Below, in pieces: positions 55,720 through 64,000 of a DNA stretch of 64,000 bases; the stretch's first letter is position 1, and every line of letters begins with the position of its first letter. The notes beneath the pieces are model-generated. The model made no database searches. It was not told the origin of the DNA and was given only the letters and a program-made list of their open reading frames with translations. The translations under genes were made by a program, and so were the position numbers. Origin of the DNA: Flagellimonas sediminis (GTDB lineage Bacteria; Bacteroidota; Bacteroidia; Flavobacteriales; Flavobacteriaceae); the NCBI RefSeq assembly GCF_010500845.1, contig NZ_JAAAMI010000002.1, forward strand, positions 248,001 to 312,000. Direction: 5' to 3'.

Positions 55720-55746
55720 TTGATAAAAAAATATGTTCTAAATTTG
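55720..55746 (+). promoter_or_regulatory. Promoter of the histidine operon
   Basis: TAAATTTG (exact TAnnTTTG) at 55739-55746 with a TTG at 55720-55722 (16-base spacer, slightly short). The leader peptide ATG follows 7 bases later, so the leader peptide should be translated from an almost leaderless mRNA end. Confidence 0.65.
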
Positions 55747-55753
55747 GAGCATA

Positions 55754-55810
55754 ATGAGAAATAAGAACGTACATCACCATCATTTTTATACTTGCCCTCA
55801 AGCGAGATAG
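55754..55810 (+). CDS. hisL: Histidine operon leader peptide
   Basis: An 18-residue frame, MRNKNVHHHHFYTCPQAR, ending at TAG. Four consecutive His codons (CAT CAC CAT CAT at 55772-55783) stand upstream of a terminator and the his genes, the classical design of ribosome-mediated attenuation. When charged His-tRNA is scarce the ribosome would stall at these codons and leave 55797-55804 free to pair with the 5' arm of the terminator. Too short for the usual gene finders. Confidence 0.85.
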   Translation: MRNKNVHHHHFYTCPQAR

Positions 55811-55874
55811 AAGTGTATTGTTGTATATAAAATATATTCTAACCCGTTTGAGAAATCAAGCGGGTTTTGTTTTT
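55797..55874 (+). terminator. Attenuator: antiterminator segment and intrinsic terminator before hisG
   Basis: Terminator: AACCCG plus TTTGA pairs through an unbroken 11-bp stem (one U-G) with TCAAG plus CGGGTT, capped by a GAAA tetraloop (55841-55866), followed by the T-rich TTGTTTTT. Competing pairing: CTCAAGCG at 55797-55804 (end of hisL) with CGTTTGAG at 55845-55852, 8 bp with one G-U. A ribosome finishing hisL would cover the first segment and permit termination. Confidence 0.85.
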
Positions 55875-55911
55875 ATGCCCATTTGGTTTTTTGAACATAA
55901 TCGTTGAACTA

Positions 55912-56769
55912 ATGACAAAAATTCGGATTGCTGTACAAAAGAGCGGTCGTTTAAACGAGGATTCCCTTCAAATCCTCAAGGATTGTGGTATTTCCATAGA
56001 CAATGGAAAGGACCAGTTAAAGGCCACCGCCAGAAATTTCCCCTTGGAAGTCTTTTACCTGCGTAACGGGGATATTCCCCAATATCTGCGGGATGGTGTA
56101 GTGGATATTGCCATTATAGGTGAAAATGTACTGGTAGAAAAGGGCAAGGACATCACCGTGGCCGAAAAATTGAACTTCTCCAAATGCAGGGTGTCCCTTG
56201 CAGTACCCAAAGGGGTCAAGTACAATTCGGTAAAGGATTTTGAAGGCAAGAAAATTGCCACTTCTTATCCCAATACGGTCAGTGAATATCTCAAATCGAA
56301 AGGGGTCACCGCAGATCTACATTTGATCAATGGATCGGTGGAGATCGCCCCAAATATTGGTTTGGCCTATGGAATCTGTGATATTGTTTCCAGTGGGAGC
56401 ACGTTGTTCAAAAACAATTTGAAGGAAGTAGAAATCATCCTGCAAAGCGAAGCAGTATTGGCCGTTTCCCCTAGAATATCGGAAGAACGAAGGGAAATCT
56501 TGAAGAAAATCCAATTTAGGATTCAGTCAGTACTGCAGGCACGTCAGAACAAATATATTTTGTTGAATGCCCCCAATGACAAACTGGACCATATCATTTC
56601 CCTTTTGCCGGGGATGCGTAGCCCCACAGTTTTGCCTTTAGCAGAAGAAGGCTGGAGTTCGGTGCACTCCGTAATCAAACGCGATACCTTTTGGGAAGTC
56701 ATCGATGCCCTGAAACAAGCCGGGGCAGAGGGAATCTTGGTTTGTCCGATCGAAAAAATGGTGATGTAA
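55912..56769 (+). CDS. hisG: ATP phosphoribosyltransferase, long form
   Basis: 285 residues from the ATG at 55912 (MTKIRIAVQKSGRL). The two periplasmic-binding-protein-like lobes include RNGDIPQYLRDGVVDIAIIGENVL and GICDIVSSGSTLFKNNLKEVE; a C-terminal ACT-like domain (about 210-285) provides histidine feedback, the feature of the long HisG that does not need HisZ. First enzyme of histidine synthesis. Confidence 0.95.
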   Translation: MTKIRIAVQKSGRLNEDSLQILKDCGISIDNGKDQLKATARNFPLEVFYLRNGDIPQYLRDGVVDIAIIGENVLVEKGKDITVAEKLNFSKCRVSLAVPKGVKYNSVKDFEGKKIATSYPNTVSEYLKSKGVTADLHLINGSVEIAPNIGLAYGICDIVSSGSTLFKNNLKEVEIILQSEAVLAVSPRISEERREILKKIQFRIQSVLQARQNKYILLNAPNDKLDHIISLLPGMRSPTVLPLAEEGWSSVHSVIKRDTFWEVIDALKQAGAEGILVCPIEKMVM

Positions 56770-56775
56770 TCAGTA

Positions 56776-57207
56776 ATGGAACCTCAATTCACCATCAAAT
56801 GGATTCCAACGGAAAAGCTCAACAGCATCCTTCCGCTGGCTTATATCCTGAACAGGGAAACCATTCCCATGAACGTGTTGCAAGCGAGATTGAATGAAAT
56901 GATCCCGATGGGATACAAATGTATCGGGGTGTACGATCAAGAGGAACTGATCGGCATTTGCGGGGTATGGGTATTGAACAAACTCTATGCGGGCAAACAC
57001 GTGGAGTCGGATAATGTAATCGTTTCTCCCCAATATCAAGGGAAGGGTATCGGAGAACTGATGTTAGATTTCCTGAATGATTATGCCAAAGAAATTGGCT
57101 GTGAACGCGCCGAAGTGAACTGCTACGCCAAAAATGTAAGAGGCAAAAAATTCTGGGAAAATCAAGGGTACGAGGCCTTGGGCATACACTTGATCAAAAT
57201 ATATTGA
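56776..57207 (+). CDS. GNAT family N-acetyltransferase in the his operon
   Basis: 143 residues, one GNAT domain. Acetyl-CoA motif A is VSPQYQGKGIGELMLDFL (Q/R-x-x-G-x-G/A as QGKGIG), preceded by SDNVIV and followed by NCYAKNVRGKKFWENQGYE. Substrate unknown. It lies 6 bases after hisG and 1 base before hisD, so it is an integral member of the operon although not a known histidine enzyme. Confidence 0.88.
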   Translation: MEPQFTIKWIPTEKLNSILPLAYILNRETIPMNVLQARLNEMIPMGYKCIGVYDQEELIGICGVWVLNKLYAGKHVESDNVIVSPQYQGKGIGELMLDFLNDYAKEIGCERAEVNCYAKNVRGKKFWENQGYEALGIHLIKIY

Positions 57208-57208
57208 A

Positions 57209-58498
57209 ATGAACAAAATTTATCATCCAAAAAAAGAAGATTGGTCCAAGATTCTTAAACGACCTACCCAAACGGTGGCTGATATTGAAAAAATCGTGGA
57301 GTCCATTTTTGAGGAGGTACAAACAAATGGAGATGGGGCCATCAAAAAATATACAGACCAGTTTGACCATGTGCAATTGGATTCTATTTTGGTGACCGAT
57401 GATGAAATCCAAATAGCATCCAATTCGGTTTCGAACGATTTGAAAAAGGCCATTTCCTTGGCAAAAAATAATATTGAAAAATTCCATGCTGCCCAAAAAA
57501 CGGTCAAAATGGAAATGGAAACCATGCCAGGGGTATTGTGCTGGCAAGAAAAAAGACCCATCCAAAAAGTGGGGCTTTATATTCCCGGAGGTACGGCACC
57601 GCTGTTTTCCACTATTTTAATGTTGGCCATACCTGCTAAGTTGGCTGGTTGTTCAGAGATTGTATTTTGTACGCCTCCGGATAAAAATGGGAACGTAAAC
57701 CCAACCATTTTGTTTGCCGCTCAACTTTGTGGGGTAACCAAAATCTTTAAGGTGGGTGGCATTCAAGCCGTTGCGGCAATGACATTCGGAACAGAAACCA
57801 TTCCCAATGTGTACAAAATATTCGGACCTGGTAACCAATATGTTACCGTTGCCAAACAATTGGCCACTAAATATGGGGTTGCTATCGACATGCCAGCCGG
57901 ACCAAGCGAACTTCTCGTCGTCGCGGATGATTCAGCCAATGCCGCTTTTGTTGCCTCAGATTTGTTGAGTCAAGCAGAACATGGCACCGATAGCCAAGTG
58001 ATTCTGGTTTCCACTTCCGAAAAATTGATTGATGCTGTTGAAAAGGAAATCGAATCTCAAATAAAACAACTGCCAAGAGCAGCTATTGCAGAAAAATCAA
58101 TCGGGAATAGCAAGCTCATCTTAGTGAAAGACGATGAATCGGCTATTAATTTGATCAATGAATATGGCCCTGAACATTTTATCGTTTGTGTTGGGAATGA
58201 GGATTTTTACCTTCGAAAGATCCAAAACGCTGGATCAGTATTTGTAGGTAATTACACTCCTGAAAGTGCGGGTGATTATGCATCTGGGACCAATCACACC
58301 TTACCCACAAACGGCTACGCTAAGCAGTATAGTGGTGTAAACTTGGACAGTTTTATGAAGAGCATGACCTTTCAAAAAATATCCAAGAAGGGAATGGAAG
58401 TCATTGGCCCTTCCATAGAATTGATGGCGGAAGCAGAAGGTTTGCAGGCACATAAAAATGCAGTGACCCTTCGCTTAAATAGTACAAAAACAAACTAA
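57209..58498 (+). CDS. hisD: Histidinol dehydrogenase
   Basis: 429 residues, zinc and NAD-dependent, converts histidinol to histidine in two oxidations. Signatures are VGLYIPGGTAPLFSTILM, KVGGIQAVAAMTFGTETIP, FGPGNQYVTVAKQL, DMPAGPSELLVVAD, SQAEHGTDSQ (zinc-site Gln/His) and NAGSVFVGNYTPESAGDYASGTNHTLPT, spanning the C-terminal catalytic part. Typical length. Confidence 0.96.
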   Translation: MNKIYHPKKEDWSKILKRPTQTVADIEKIVESIFEEVQTNGDGAIKKYTDQFDHVQLDSILVTDDEIQIASNSVSNDLKKAISLAKNNIEKFHAAQKTVKMEMETMPGVLCWQEKRPIQKVGLYIPGGTAPLFSTILMLAIPAKLAGCSEIVFCTPPDKNGNVNPTILFAAQLCGVTKIFKVGGIQAVAAMTFGTETIPNVYKIFGPGNQYVTVAKQLATKYGVAIDMPAGPSELLVVADDSANAAFVASDLLSQAEHGTDSQVILVSTSEKLIDAVEKEIESQIKQLPRAAIAEKSIGNSKLILVKDDESAINLINEYGPEHFIVCVGNEDFYLRKIQNAGSVFVGNYTPESAGDYASGTNHTLPTNGYAKQYSGVNLDSFMKSMTFQKISKKGMEVIGPSIELMAEAEGLQAHKNAVTLRLNSTKTN

Positions 58499-58500
58499 AT

Positions 58501-58527
58501 GTCGGGTCGAGCGCAGTCGAGACCTCA
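58501..58527. repeat. Dispersed repeat fragment in the hisD-hisC gap
   Basis: GTCGGGTCGAGCGCAGTCGAGACC-type sequence; the core GAGCGCAGTCGAG recurs, slightly changed, at 63842-63855. It resembles a short dispersed intergenic repeat of flavobacterial chromosomes. No coding content. Confidence 0.5.
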
Positions 58528-58532
58528 ATGAT

Positions 58533-59579
58533 ATGACTAAAACCTTCAACATAAACAACATCGTCAGAAAATCTGTTGCGGCATTAAAACCCTACTCTTC
58601 GGCAAGGGATGAATATGTTTCCGATGGGTCCACCATGATTTTTTTGGATGCCAATGAAAATCCCTTCGATAATGGGGTCAACCGGTATCCTGATCCTTAC
58701 CAAAGAAGCCTAAAGGCACTTTTAGCAAAGCAGAAGGGTGCTTCTGAAGAAAACATGCTTTTGGGCAATGGCAGCGACGAGGTATTAGATTTGATTTATA
58801 GAGCTTTCTGTGAACCCAATCAGGACAATGTAATCACTTTGCCACCTACGTATGGCATGTACAAGGTACTGGCAGGTATTAATGCAGTGGAAAACAGGGA
58901 AGTTTTGTTGACCACGGACTTTGAACCCGATGTTCCCGCTATTCTGGACAAGGTGGACAAACAAACCAAGCTCATTTTCATCTGCTCGCCCAATAATCCC
59001 ACCGGAAATTCCTTTAAAAGGGAAAGTATGGAGAAACTCTTGGAATCCTTTCATGGATTGGTAGTCATTGATGAGGCCTATATCGATTTTTCAAAGCAGG
59101 AGAGTTTTTTGTCAAGTTTGAAAAAATATCCAAATTTGGTCGTTACCCAAACGTTGTCAAAAGCCTACGGCTTAGCTGGGATTCGTTTGGGAATATGTTA
59201 CGCTTCCGAAGAGATCATCTCCATTTTAAATAAGATCAAACCACCTTATAACGTCAACCAATTGACCCAGCAAAAAGCATTGCAGCGGATCCTGAATGAA
59301 GATGCCGTGCAGCAGGAAGTCGTTCAAATTTTGGAAGAACGTTACAATCTAGAGCAGGCACTGCAAAACTTGGACTTTGTGGAGAAAATATATCCCTCCG
59401 ATGCCAATTTTGTACTAACCAAGGTTGATAATGCCGATAAGCGTTATCATCAATTACTGGAAAAACAGGTCGTGGTACGGAACCGAAGTACCCAGCCTTT
59501 GTGCGAAAACACACTGCGGTTTACCGTTGGTACACCAGCCGAAAATAAAGCATTGATAGCCATTTTAAAGCAACTATGA
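58533..59579 (+). CDS. hisC: Histidinol-phosphate aminotransferase
   Basis: 348 residues, PLP-dependent class I/II aminotransferase converting imidazole-acetol phosphate to histidinol phosphate. [18 protein letters not shown] near 38-55, GNGSDEV (78-84), SPNNPTGN (152-159), VIDEAYIDF (178-186) and [14 protein letters not shown] with the PLP Lys210. Its stop overlaps the hisB start (ATGA). Confidence 0.95.
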   Translation: MTKTFNINNIVRKSVAALKPYSSARDEYVSDGSTMIFLDANENPFDNGVNRYPDPYQRSLKALLAKQKGASEENMLLGNGSDEVLDLIYRAFCEPNQDNVITLPPTYGMYKVLAGINAVENREVLLTTDFEPDVPAILDKVDKQTKLIFICSPNNPTGNSFKRESMEKLLESFHGLVVIDEAYIDFSKQESFLSSLKKYPNLVVTQTLSKAYGLAGIRLGICYASEEIISILNKIKPPYNVNQLTQQKALQRILNEDAVQQEVVQILEERYNLEQALQNLDFVEKIYPSDANFVLTKVDNADKRYHQLLEKQVVVRNRSTQPLCENTLRFTVGTPAENKALIAILKQL

Positions 59580-60718
59580 ACATGGGCAAAAAAGTATTAT
59601 TCATTGATCGCGATGGAACCATTATCAAGGAAACCATTGATGAACAAATTGATTCCTTTGAAAAATTGGTCTTTTATCCCAAAGCGTTCACGTTTTTAGG
59701 AAAAATCGCAAAGGAACTGGATTATGAATTGGTCATGATTACCAACCAAGATGGATTGGGAACAGATATTTTTCCCGAGAACACGTTTTGGCCCGTACAT
59801 AATTTCATTGTCAACACATTTGAAGCTGAAGGAGTTGTTTTCGATAATGTTTTTATCGACAAGACCTTTGCAAAAGATAATGCCCCGACCCGAAAACCCG
59901 GGACGGGAATGCTCACAGCCTATTTTTCGGAGGAGTATGATCTTGCCAATTCCTTCGTTATCGGGGATCGTTTGACCGATGTGGAACTCGCCAAAAACCT
60001 TGGCGCGAAAGGCATCTATATCAATGATGAAACCCATTTGGGAACCGGGGAGATTACCGTAAAACGGGAAGAATTGGACCCATATATCGCCTTGGAAAGC
60101 AACGATTGGGAAAAGATTTATGAGTTTTTGAAGTTGGAGAATCGCGTTGCTGAAATCCATAGAAAAACCAACGAAACGGATATTCAGATCAAATTGAATC
60201 TGGATGGAACCGGAAAAAGCGATATCCATACCGGATTGGCCTTTTTTGACCATATGTTGGATCAGTTGGCCCGACACGGACAAATGGACCTAACCATTAA
60301 AGTTGATGGTGACTTAGAGGTAGATGAACACCACACCATTGAGGATACCGCTATTGCCTTGGGTGAAGTGTTTTCCAAAGCCCTGGGCAACAAATTGGGC
60401 ATTGAACGCTATGGGTTTTGTCTGCCCATGGACGATTGTCTGGCCCAAGTTGCCTTAGATTTTGGAGGAAGGAATTGGCTGGTTTGGGATGCGGAGTTCA
60501 AAAGGGAAAAGATTGGTGAAATGCCCACTGAGATGTTTTTACATTTCTTCAAATCGTTCTCTGATGGGGCCAAGGCTAATTTGAATATCAAGGCAGAAGG
60601 CATCAATGAGCACCATAAGATCGAGGCCATATTCAAAGCTTTTGCCAAATCCATCAAAATGGCAGTAAAACGGGATGTGGAGAAAATGGTACTGCCCTCA
60701 ACGAAAGGAATGTTATAA
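59576..60718 (+). CDS. hisB: Bifunctional histidinol-phosphatase / imidazoleglycerol-phosphate dehydratase
   Basis: 380 residues. The N-terminal HAD phosphatase (1-165) has LFIDRDGTI (Asp11, Asp13) and [14 protein letters not shown]. The C-terminal dehydratase (about 189-380) has [31 protein letters not shown] and the metal-binding [14 protein letters not shown]. The fusion is shared with enterobacteria and many Bacteroidota. ATG at 59576 overlaps hisC by four bases; a second ATG at 59582 is possible. Confidence 0.95.
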   Translation: MNMGKKVLFIDRDGTIIKETIDEQIDSFEKLVFYPKAFTFLGKIAKELDYELVMITNQDGLGTDIFPENTFWPVHNFIVNTFEAEGVVFDNVFIDKTFAKDNAPTRKPGTGMLTAYFSEEYDLANSFVIGDRLTDVELAKNLGAKGIYINDETHLGTGEITVKREELDPYIALESNDWEKIYEFLKLENRVAEIHRKTNETDIQIKLNLDGTGKSDIHTGLAFFDHMLDQLARHGQMDLTIKVDGDLEVDEHHTIEDTAIALGEVFSKALGNKLGIERYGFCLPMDDCLAQVALDFGGRNWLVWDAEFKREKIGEMPTEMFLHFFKSFSDGAKANLNIKAEGINEHHKIEAIFKAFAKSIKMAVKRDVEKMVLPSTKGML

Positions 60719-60723
60719 AAATG

Positions 60724-60782
60724 GTCATTTCAAGGGAACCCGAAACTGAGAAATCTAGATTTTTCACTTCGTTCAAAATGAC
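60724..60782. repeat. Palindromic dispersed repeat in the hisB-hisH gap
   Basis: An imperfect inverted repeat: GTCATTT (60724-60730) and AAATGAC (60776-60782) enclose AAATCTAGATTT (60751-60762) and the CACTTCGTTC motif. It recalls the common flavobacterial repeat of the form GTCATTTC...ACTTCGTTCGAAATGAC. It occupies almost the whole gap. Confidence 0.6.
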
Positions 60783-60797
60783 AAAAAAAGAAGTACA

Positions 60798-61382
60798 GTG
60801 AAAATTGTAATCATCGACTATGGTGCGGGAAACATCCAAAGCATCATCTTTGCCATAAAGCGATTGGGCCATGATGCAGTATTGTCCCATAATGTCAAAG
60901 AAATCCAAGAGGCGGACAAGATCATTTTCCCTGGGGTGGGAGAGGCCAGTTCGGCCATGACCAAATTGAGATCCAGCGGATTGGACACCCTCATTCCAGA
61001 ATTGGAACAACCCGTTTTGGGGATTTGCTTGGGCATGCAGCTCATGTGTCATTCCTCAGAGGAAGGAAATACACGTGGACTTGGTATTTTTGACTTAGAC
61101 GTAATGAAATTTTCCAACCAAGTGAAGGTGCCGCAAATCGGTTGGAACCAAATAACAGATTTAAAAACGGACTTGTTCAAAGGGATTCCTGATAAGTCCT
61201 ATATCTATTTGGTGCACAGTTTTTATGCTCCACTAGGAAAGGAAACTATTGCAACTTCCGAATACGGACTGGAATACAGTGCAGCCCTTCAAAAAGAAAA
61301 CTTTTACGGAGTACAGTTTCATCCTGAAAAGAGCAGCGATGTAGGCAGTGCCATTTTGAATAATTTTTTAACCCTCATTTAA
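60798..61382 (+). CDS. hisH: Imidazole glycerol phosphate synthase subunit HisH
   Basis: 194 residues from a GTG start (MKIVIIDYGAGN). Class I glutamine amidotransferase with nucleophile Cys77 (GICLGMQ), His175 and Glu177 (QFHPEKS). It supplies ammonia from glutamine to HisF, encoded further down. Followed with no gap by a GNAT gene. Confidence 0.95.
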   Translation: MKIVIIDYGAGNIQSIIFAIKRLGHDAVLSHNVKEIQEADKIIFPGVGEASSAMTKLRSSGLDTLIPELEQPVLGICLGMQLMCHSSEEGNTRGLGIFDLDVMKFSNQVKVPQIGWNQITDLKTDLFKGIPDKSYIYLVHSFYAPLGKETIATSEYGLEYSAALQKENFYGVQFHPEKSSDVGSAILNNFLTLI

Positions 61383-61799
61383 ATGGAATTCTACATTTCT
61401 GATGACAAGGGAAAATTGGATGTTCCTAAGATTCACCAAGCTGTTACATCCACCTACTGGGGTGGTGGCAGGACCATGGACCAAACCTTGATGACCATTG
61501 ACAAATGTATCTGTTTCGGTGTTTATTCCGATAAGGATGAACAAGTAGGTTTTGCTAGACTATTGACAGATTCCTTGATATTCGCTTATATCATGGATGT
61601 TATAATTTTCGACCCCTATAAAGGCAAAGGATTGGGTAAAATGTTGGTCAAACACATTTTGGAAAGACCAGATATCCAACAGGTTAAAACGGTAGCCTTG
61701 AAAACGAAGGATGCCCATAGTTTTTATGAGGCTTTTGGTTTTAAAAGAGTGGGTAGTTCAGAAATGTGGTTAGCTATTGACCGCGCCAAATATGATTAA
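61383..61799 (+). CDS. Second GNAT family N-acetyltransferase in the his operon
   Basis: 138 residues. GNAT fold with DVIIFDPYKGKGLGKMLVKHIL as the acetyl-CoA motif (KGKGLG) and KTKDAHSFYEAFGF as the C-terminal signature. The N terminus (TSTYWGGGRTMDQTLMTI) resembles members annotated as GCN5-like acetyltransferases next to amino acid genes. Starts right after the hisH stop and ends 3 bases before hisA. Substrate unknown. Confidence 0.88.
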   Translation: MEFYISDDKGKLDVPKIHQAVTSTYWGGGRTMDQTLMTIDKCICFGVYSDKDEQVGFARLLTDSLIFAYIMDVIIFDPYKGKGLGKMLVKHILERPDIQQVKTVALKTKDAHSFYEAFGFKRVGSSEMWLAIDRAKYD

Positions 61800-61802
61800 G
61801 CA

Positions 61803-62534
61803 ATGAGATTGATTCCTGCCATAGATATTATTGAAGGGAAATGTGTCCGTCTTTCCAAAGGGGATTACGGCACTAAAAAAGTCTATAATGAAAATCCAGT
61901 GGAAGTTGCCAAACAATTTGAAGCGCACGGCATTCAACACCTCCATTTGGTAGATTTGGATGGTGCTAAATCCAAGCACATCGTTAACCACAAGGTTTTG
62001 GAAAGCATTGCCTCCCAAACCAGCCTCAAAATTGATTTTGGCGGAGGTCTAAAATCAGACGAAGACTTAAAAATCGCCTTTGAAAGTGGGGCTTCCCAAA
62101 TCACTGGGGGCAGTATTGCAGTGAAGGAAAAAGAAACTTTCTTGGGTTGGCTGGAGACCTATGGTCATGATAAAATCATTTTGGGAGCCGATGCCAACAA
62201 TGAAAAAGTGGCGGTTTCAGGTTGGCAGGAAGAATCCAAGCAAGATCTAGTACCTTTTATACAATCTTATCAAAAGGAAGGCATTCAGTATGTCATTTGT
62301 ACCGATATCAGCAAAGATGGGATGTTGCAAGGACCTTCTTTCGATCTATACCGAAAAATTCTGGCCCAAACCGCAACGGGATTGAAATTAGTAGCCAGTG
62401 GAGGCATTTCTACCTACGATGAAATTCCCAAGCTTGCCGAAATCGGCTGTGAGGGCACCATTATTGGTAAGGCCATTTATGAAAACAGAATCAGCTTGAA
62501 ACAATTGGAACAATACATTCTTGGACATGGATAA
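61803..62534 (+). CDS. hisA: ProFAR isomerase HisA
   Basis: 243 residues, TIM barrel. Catalytic Asp8 in [19 protein letters not shown], phosphate sites [11 protein letters not shown] and [10 protein letters not shown], and CTDISKDGM with the second catalytic Asp. Isomerises ProFAR to PRFAR in the middle of the pathway. Its end overlaps the DinB-like gene by 8 bases. Confidence 0.95.
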   Translation: MRLIPAIDIIEGKCVRLSKGDYGTKKVYNENPVEVAKQFEAHGIQHLHLVDLDGAKSKHIVNHKVLESIASQTSLKIDFGGGLKSDEDLKIAFESGASQITGGSIAVKEKETFLGWLETYGHDKIILGADANNEKVAVSGWQEESKQDLVPFIQSYQKEGIQYVICTDISKDGMLQGPSFDLYRKILAQTATGLKLVASGGISTYDEIPKLAEIGCEGTIIGKAIYENRISLKQLEQYILGHG

Positions 62535-63042
62535 AGAACAACAACTTCGGGAAGAATTGGCTTGGAATGCGGGATACCGTATGAACGAAAGCCTTCGCAT
62601 GATCAAAATCTGTCTCGATAAATTGCCCGAGGACAAAGTTTGGCAAAAACCGAATGAGTCCAGCAACAGCATTGGAAATTTGATACTGCATTTATGTGGC
62701 AATATTACCCAATACGGGATAGCTTCCATCAAAAATGAAGAGGACAACCGCAAGCGGGATGAAGAATTTTTCACCACCTCCGGATATACCAAAGAGGAAT
62801 TGTTCAAAAAACTCAGTGAGACCGTGGAAGAGGCGAAAAGGACTTTTTACGAGGCTCCATTACAGGAATTGCTCCGGAAACGTTCCGTACAGGGATTTAA
62901 TTTTTCCGGGGTTGGGAACATCATCCACGTCACAGAACACTTGTCCTACCATACAGGGCAGATTGCCCTTTGGACCAAACTGTTGGAAAACACCGATTTG
63001 GGCTTTTATGATGGGGTGGATTTGAATGTGAAGAACGAATAA
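62527..63042 (+). CDS. DinB-like / DUF1572-type protein in the his operon
   Basis: 171 residues from the ATG at 62527; a TTG at 62521 is less likely. Helical DinB/YfiT-type fold: [20 protein letters not shown] (first His near 60) and [20 protein letters not shown] (His cluster near 139-147) provide the metal ligands of this fold. Function unknown; perhaps a thiol-linked transferase. Translationally coupled to hisA and 16 bases from hisF. Confidence 0.82.
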   Translation: MDKEQQLREELAWNAGYRMNESLRMIKICLDKLPEDKVWQKPNESSNSIGNLILHLCGNITQYGIASIKNEEDNRKRDEEFFTTSGYTKEELFKKLSETVEEAKRTFYEAPLQELLRKRSVQGFNFSGVGNIIHVTEHLSYHTGQIALWTKLLENTDLGFYDGVDLNVKNE

Positions 63043-63058
63043 CGCCATTCCAAAAAAC

Positions 63059-63814
63059 ATGCTTACAAAACGAATCATTCCTTGTTTGGACATCAAAAAC
63101 GGACGCACCGTGAAAGGCGTCAATTTTGTGGACCTTCGTGATGCCGGAGACCCTGTGGAACTAGCTGCCATTTATGCCCAAGAAGGGGCAGACGAACTCG
63201 TCTTTTTGGATATTTCGGCCACAGAGGAAAAGCGTAAGACCTTGGCAGAACTGGTCTATCATGTGGCGGAAACCATCAACATTCCGTTCACGGTAGGTGG
63301 TGGCATCTCTTCCGTGGAAGACGTGGACATTTTATTGAAGAATGGCGCCGATAAGGTTTCCATCAACTCTTCAGCAGTAAAAAGACCAGAACTCATCAAC
63401 GAATTGGTTGCCAAATTCGGCTCCCAATGCATTGTGGTCGCCATCGATGCCAAACAGATTGACGGCACTTGGAAAGTGCACTTGGTGGGCGGTAAAGTTC
63501 CAACCGAAATCAATCTATTCGATTGGGCCAAAGAAGTGGAAGAGCGGGGAGCGGGAGAGATATTGTTCACCTCCATGGACCACGATGGCACCAAAAATGG
63601 TTTTGCCAACGAGGCATTGGCGCAATTGTCCGAATCGGTGAACATTCCCATCATTGCATCAGGAGGTGCCGGAACCATTTCCCATTTTACCGATACCTTT
63701 GTGGAAGGAAAAGCGGATGCTGCCTTGGCTGCCAGTGTGTTCCATTTCAAGGAGATTGAAATACAAAATCTGAAGAACGAATTGAAGAGGGAAGGGATTC
63801 CTGTTAGAATATAA
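63059..63814 (+). CDS. hisF: Imidazole glycerol phosphate synthase subunit HisF
   Basis: 251 residues, TIM-barrel cyclase. [17 protein letters not shown] with Asp11, [13 protein letters not shown], and [11 protein letters not shown] with the second catalytic Asp near 174; [14 protein letters not shown] closes the phosphate site. With HisH it makes imidazoleglycerol phosphate and AICAR. Confidence 0.96.
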   Translation: MLTKRIIPCLDIKNGRTVKGVNFVDLRDAGDPVELAAIYAQEGADELVFLDISATEEKRKTLAELVYHVAETINIPFTVGGGISSVEDVDILLKNGADKVSINSSAVKRPELINELVAKFGSQCIVVAIDAKQIDGTWKVHLVGGKVPTEINLFDWAKEVEERGAGEILFTSMDHDGTKNGFANEALAQLSESVNIPIIASGGAGTISHFTDTFVEGKADAALAASVFHFKEIEIQNLKNELKREGIPVRI

Positions 63815-63831
63815 TTGATTGCCATATCAAA

Positions 63832-63871
63832 CTGTCATCCTGAGCGCAGTTGAAGGAGTTGTCGAGATATG
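63832..63871. repeat. Dispersed repeat fragment in the hisF-hisI gap
   Basis: TGTCATCCTGAGCGCAGTTG continuing AAGGAGTTGTCGAGAT, a form recognised as a dispersed intergenic repeat of flavobacteria. Shares GAGCGCAGT with the hisD-hisC gap element. Confidence 0.6.
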
Positions 63872-63893
63872 ATAGATTCAAAAACAACATAGT

Positions 63894-64000
63894 ATGAAAA
63901 TTGACTTTACCAAAAACCCTGAAGGTCTTGTACCTACCATCATCCAAGATGCGAAGACCAAGAATGTGCTCATGTTGGGCTATATGAACCAAGAAGCATT
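63894..64000 (+). CDS. hisIE: Phosphoribosyl-AMP cyclohydrolase / phosphoribosyl-ATP pyrophosphatase, N-terminal part
   Basis: 35 complete codons before the window edge, starting MKIDFTKNPEGLVPTIIQDA and continuing with VLMLGYMNQEA, the standard start of HisI. The C-terminal HisE half, if fused as usual in Bacteroidota, lies outside. Last visible gene of the his operon, 79 bases after hisF. Confidence 0.9.
   Translation, partial: MKIDFTKNPEGLVPTIIQDAKTKNVLMLGYMNQEA

Noticed and set aside
1..64000. tRNA, rRNA, CRISPR array, IS element, prophage or replication origin
   Set aside because: Read for T-loop motifs, regular spaced repeats, transposase or integrase motifs and DnaA-box clusters; none was seen, although short or diverged copies could be missed by eye.

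Overview
The window is chromosomal DNA of a Bacteroidota bacterium, almost certainly a marine-type Flavobacteriaceae member. The clues are TAnnTTTG (-7) promoter boxes, the near absence of Shine-Dalgarno motifs, a PorX regulator of the type IX secretion system, an LpxC-FabZ fusion, the fused HisB and the start of HisIE, and many small protein families found mainly in this group. The genus is not decidable from sequence alone. No rRNA, tRNA, IS element, prophage or CRISPR array was seen. No gene-free stretch exceeds 300 bases; the longest (28029-28312) is a divergent control region.

Layout. 1-8.2 kb, mostly minus strand: edge of a sterol-desaturase gene, a TolB-like/TPR protein, an SGNH esterase, an S10 peptidase, a Tat-exported oxidoreductase, an ArsR-SRPBCC pair with a visible operator/promoter, a DUF2400-type protein and a LolD-like ATPase. 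8.4-14.3 kb: msrA-folE, a TonB-dependent receptor with a His/Glu-rich loop behind a small His/Cys-rich protein (probably metal uptake), and small envelope proteins. 14.4-20.8 kb: serC-serA interrupted by a four-helix-bundle gene, a LuxC-like reductase divergent from a ferredoxin, ychF and a DMT transporter. 20.9-33.3 kb: parE-parC, a second sterol desaturase, TerC, an XRE regulator divergent from an M14 peptidase, Lrp, DinB, aroB and proline dehydrogenase.

33.3-38.6 kb is the most unusual part: an AT-rich cassette with an HlyD-type adaptor, a C39-peptidase ABC exporter, a small HTH protein, three tiny peptide genes (two with double-glycine leaders), a strong terminator and a CPBP membrane protease. 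It is probably a bacteriocin-like or signalling-peptide system, and perfect inverted repeats lie upstream of the exporter and of the peptides. A TPR/AraC-type regulator lies beside it.

40.5-55.7 kb: alanine dehydrogenase with a palindromic operator candidate, a small secreted peptide, tsaE and porX divergent from an HD phosphohydrolase, then the lipid A block lpxD-lpxC/fabZ-lpxA-efp-lpxD2, followed by sucD, fabG, a VWA protein and a prohibitin-like protein. 55.7-64 kb: the histidine operon hisG-D-C-B-H-A-F-I(E), with two GNAT acetyltransferases and a DinB-like protein inserted. It is preceded by a complete transcription attenuator: a leader peptide with four consecutive His codons, an antiterminator segment and a GAAA-capped terminator. 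Its three larger gaps hold fragments of dispersed palindromic repeats.
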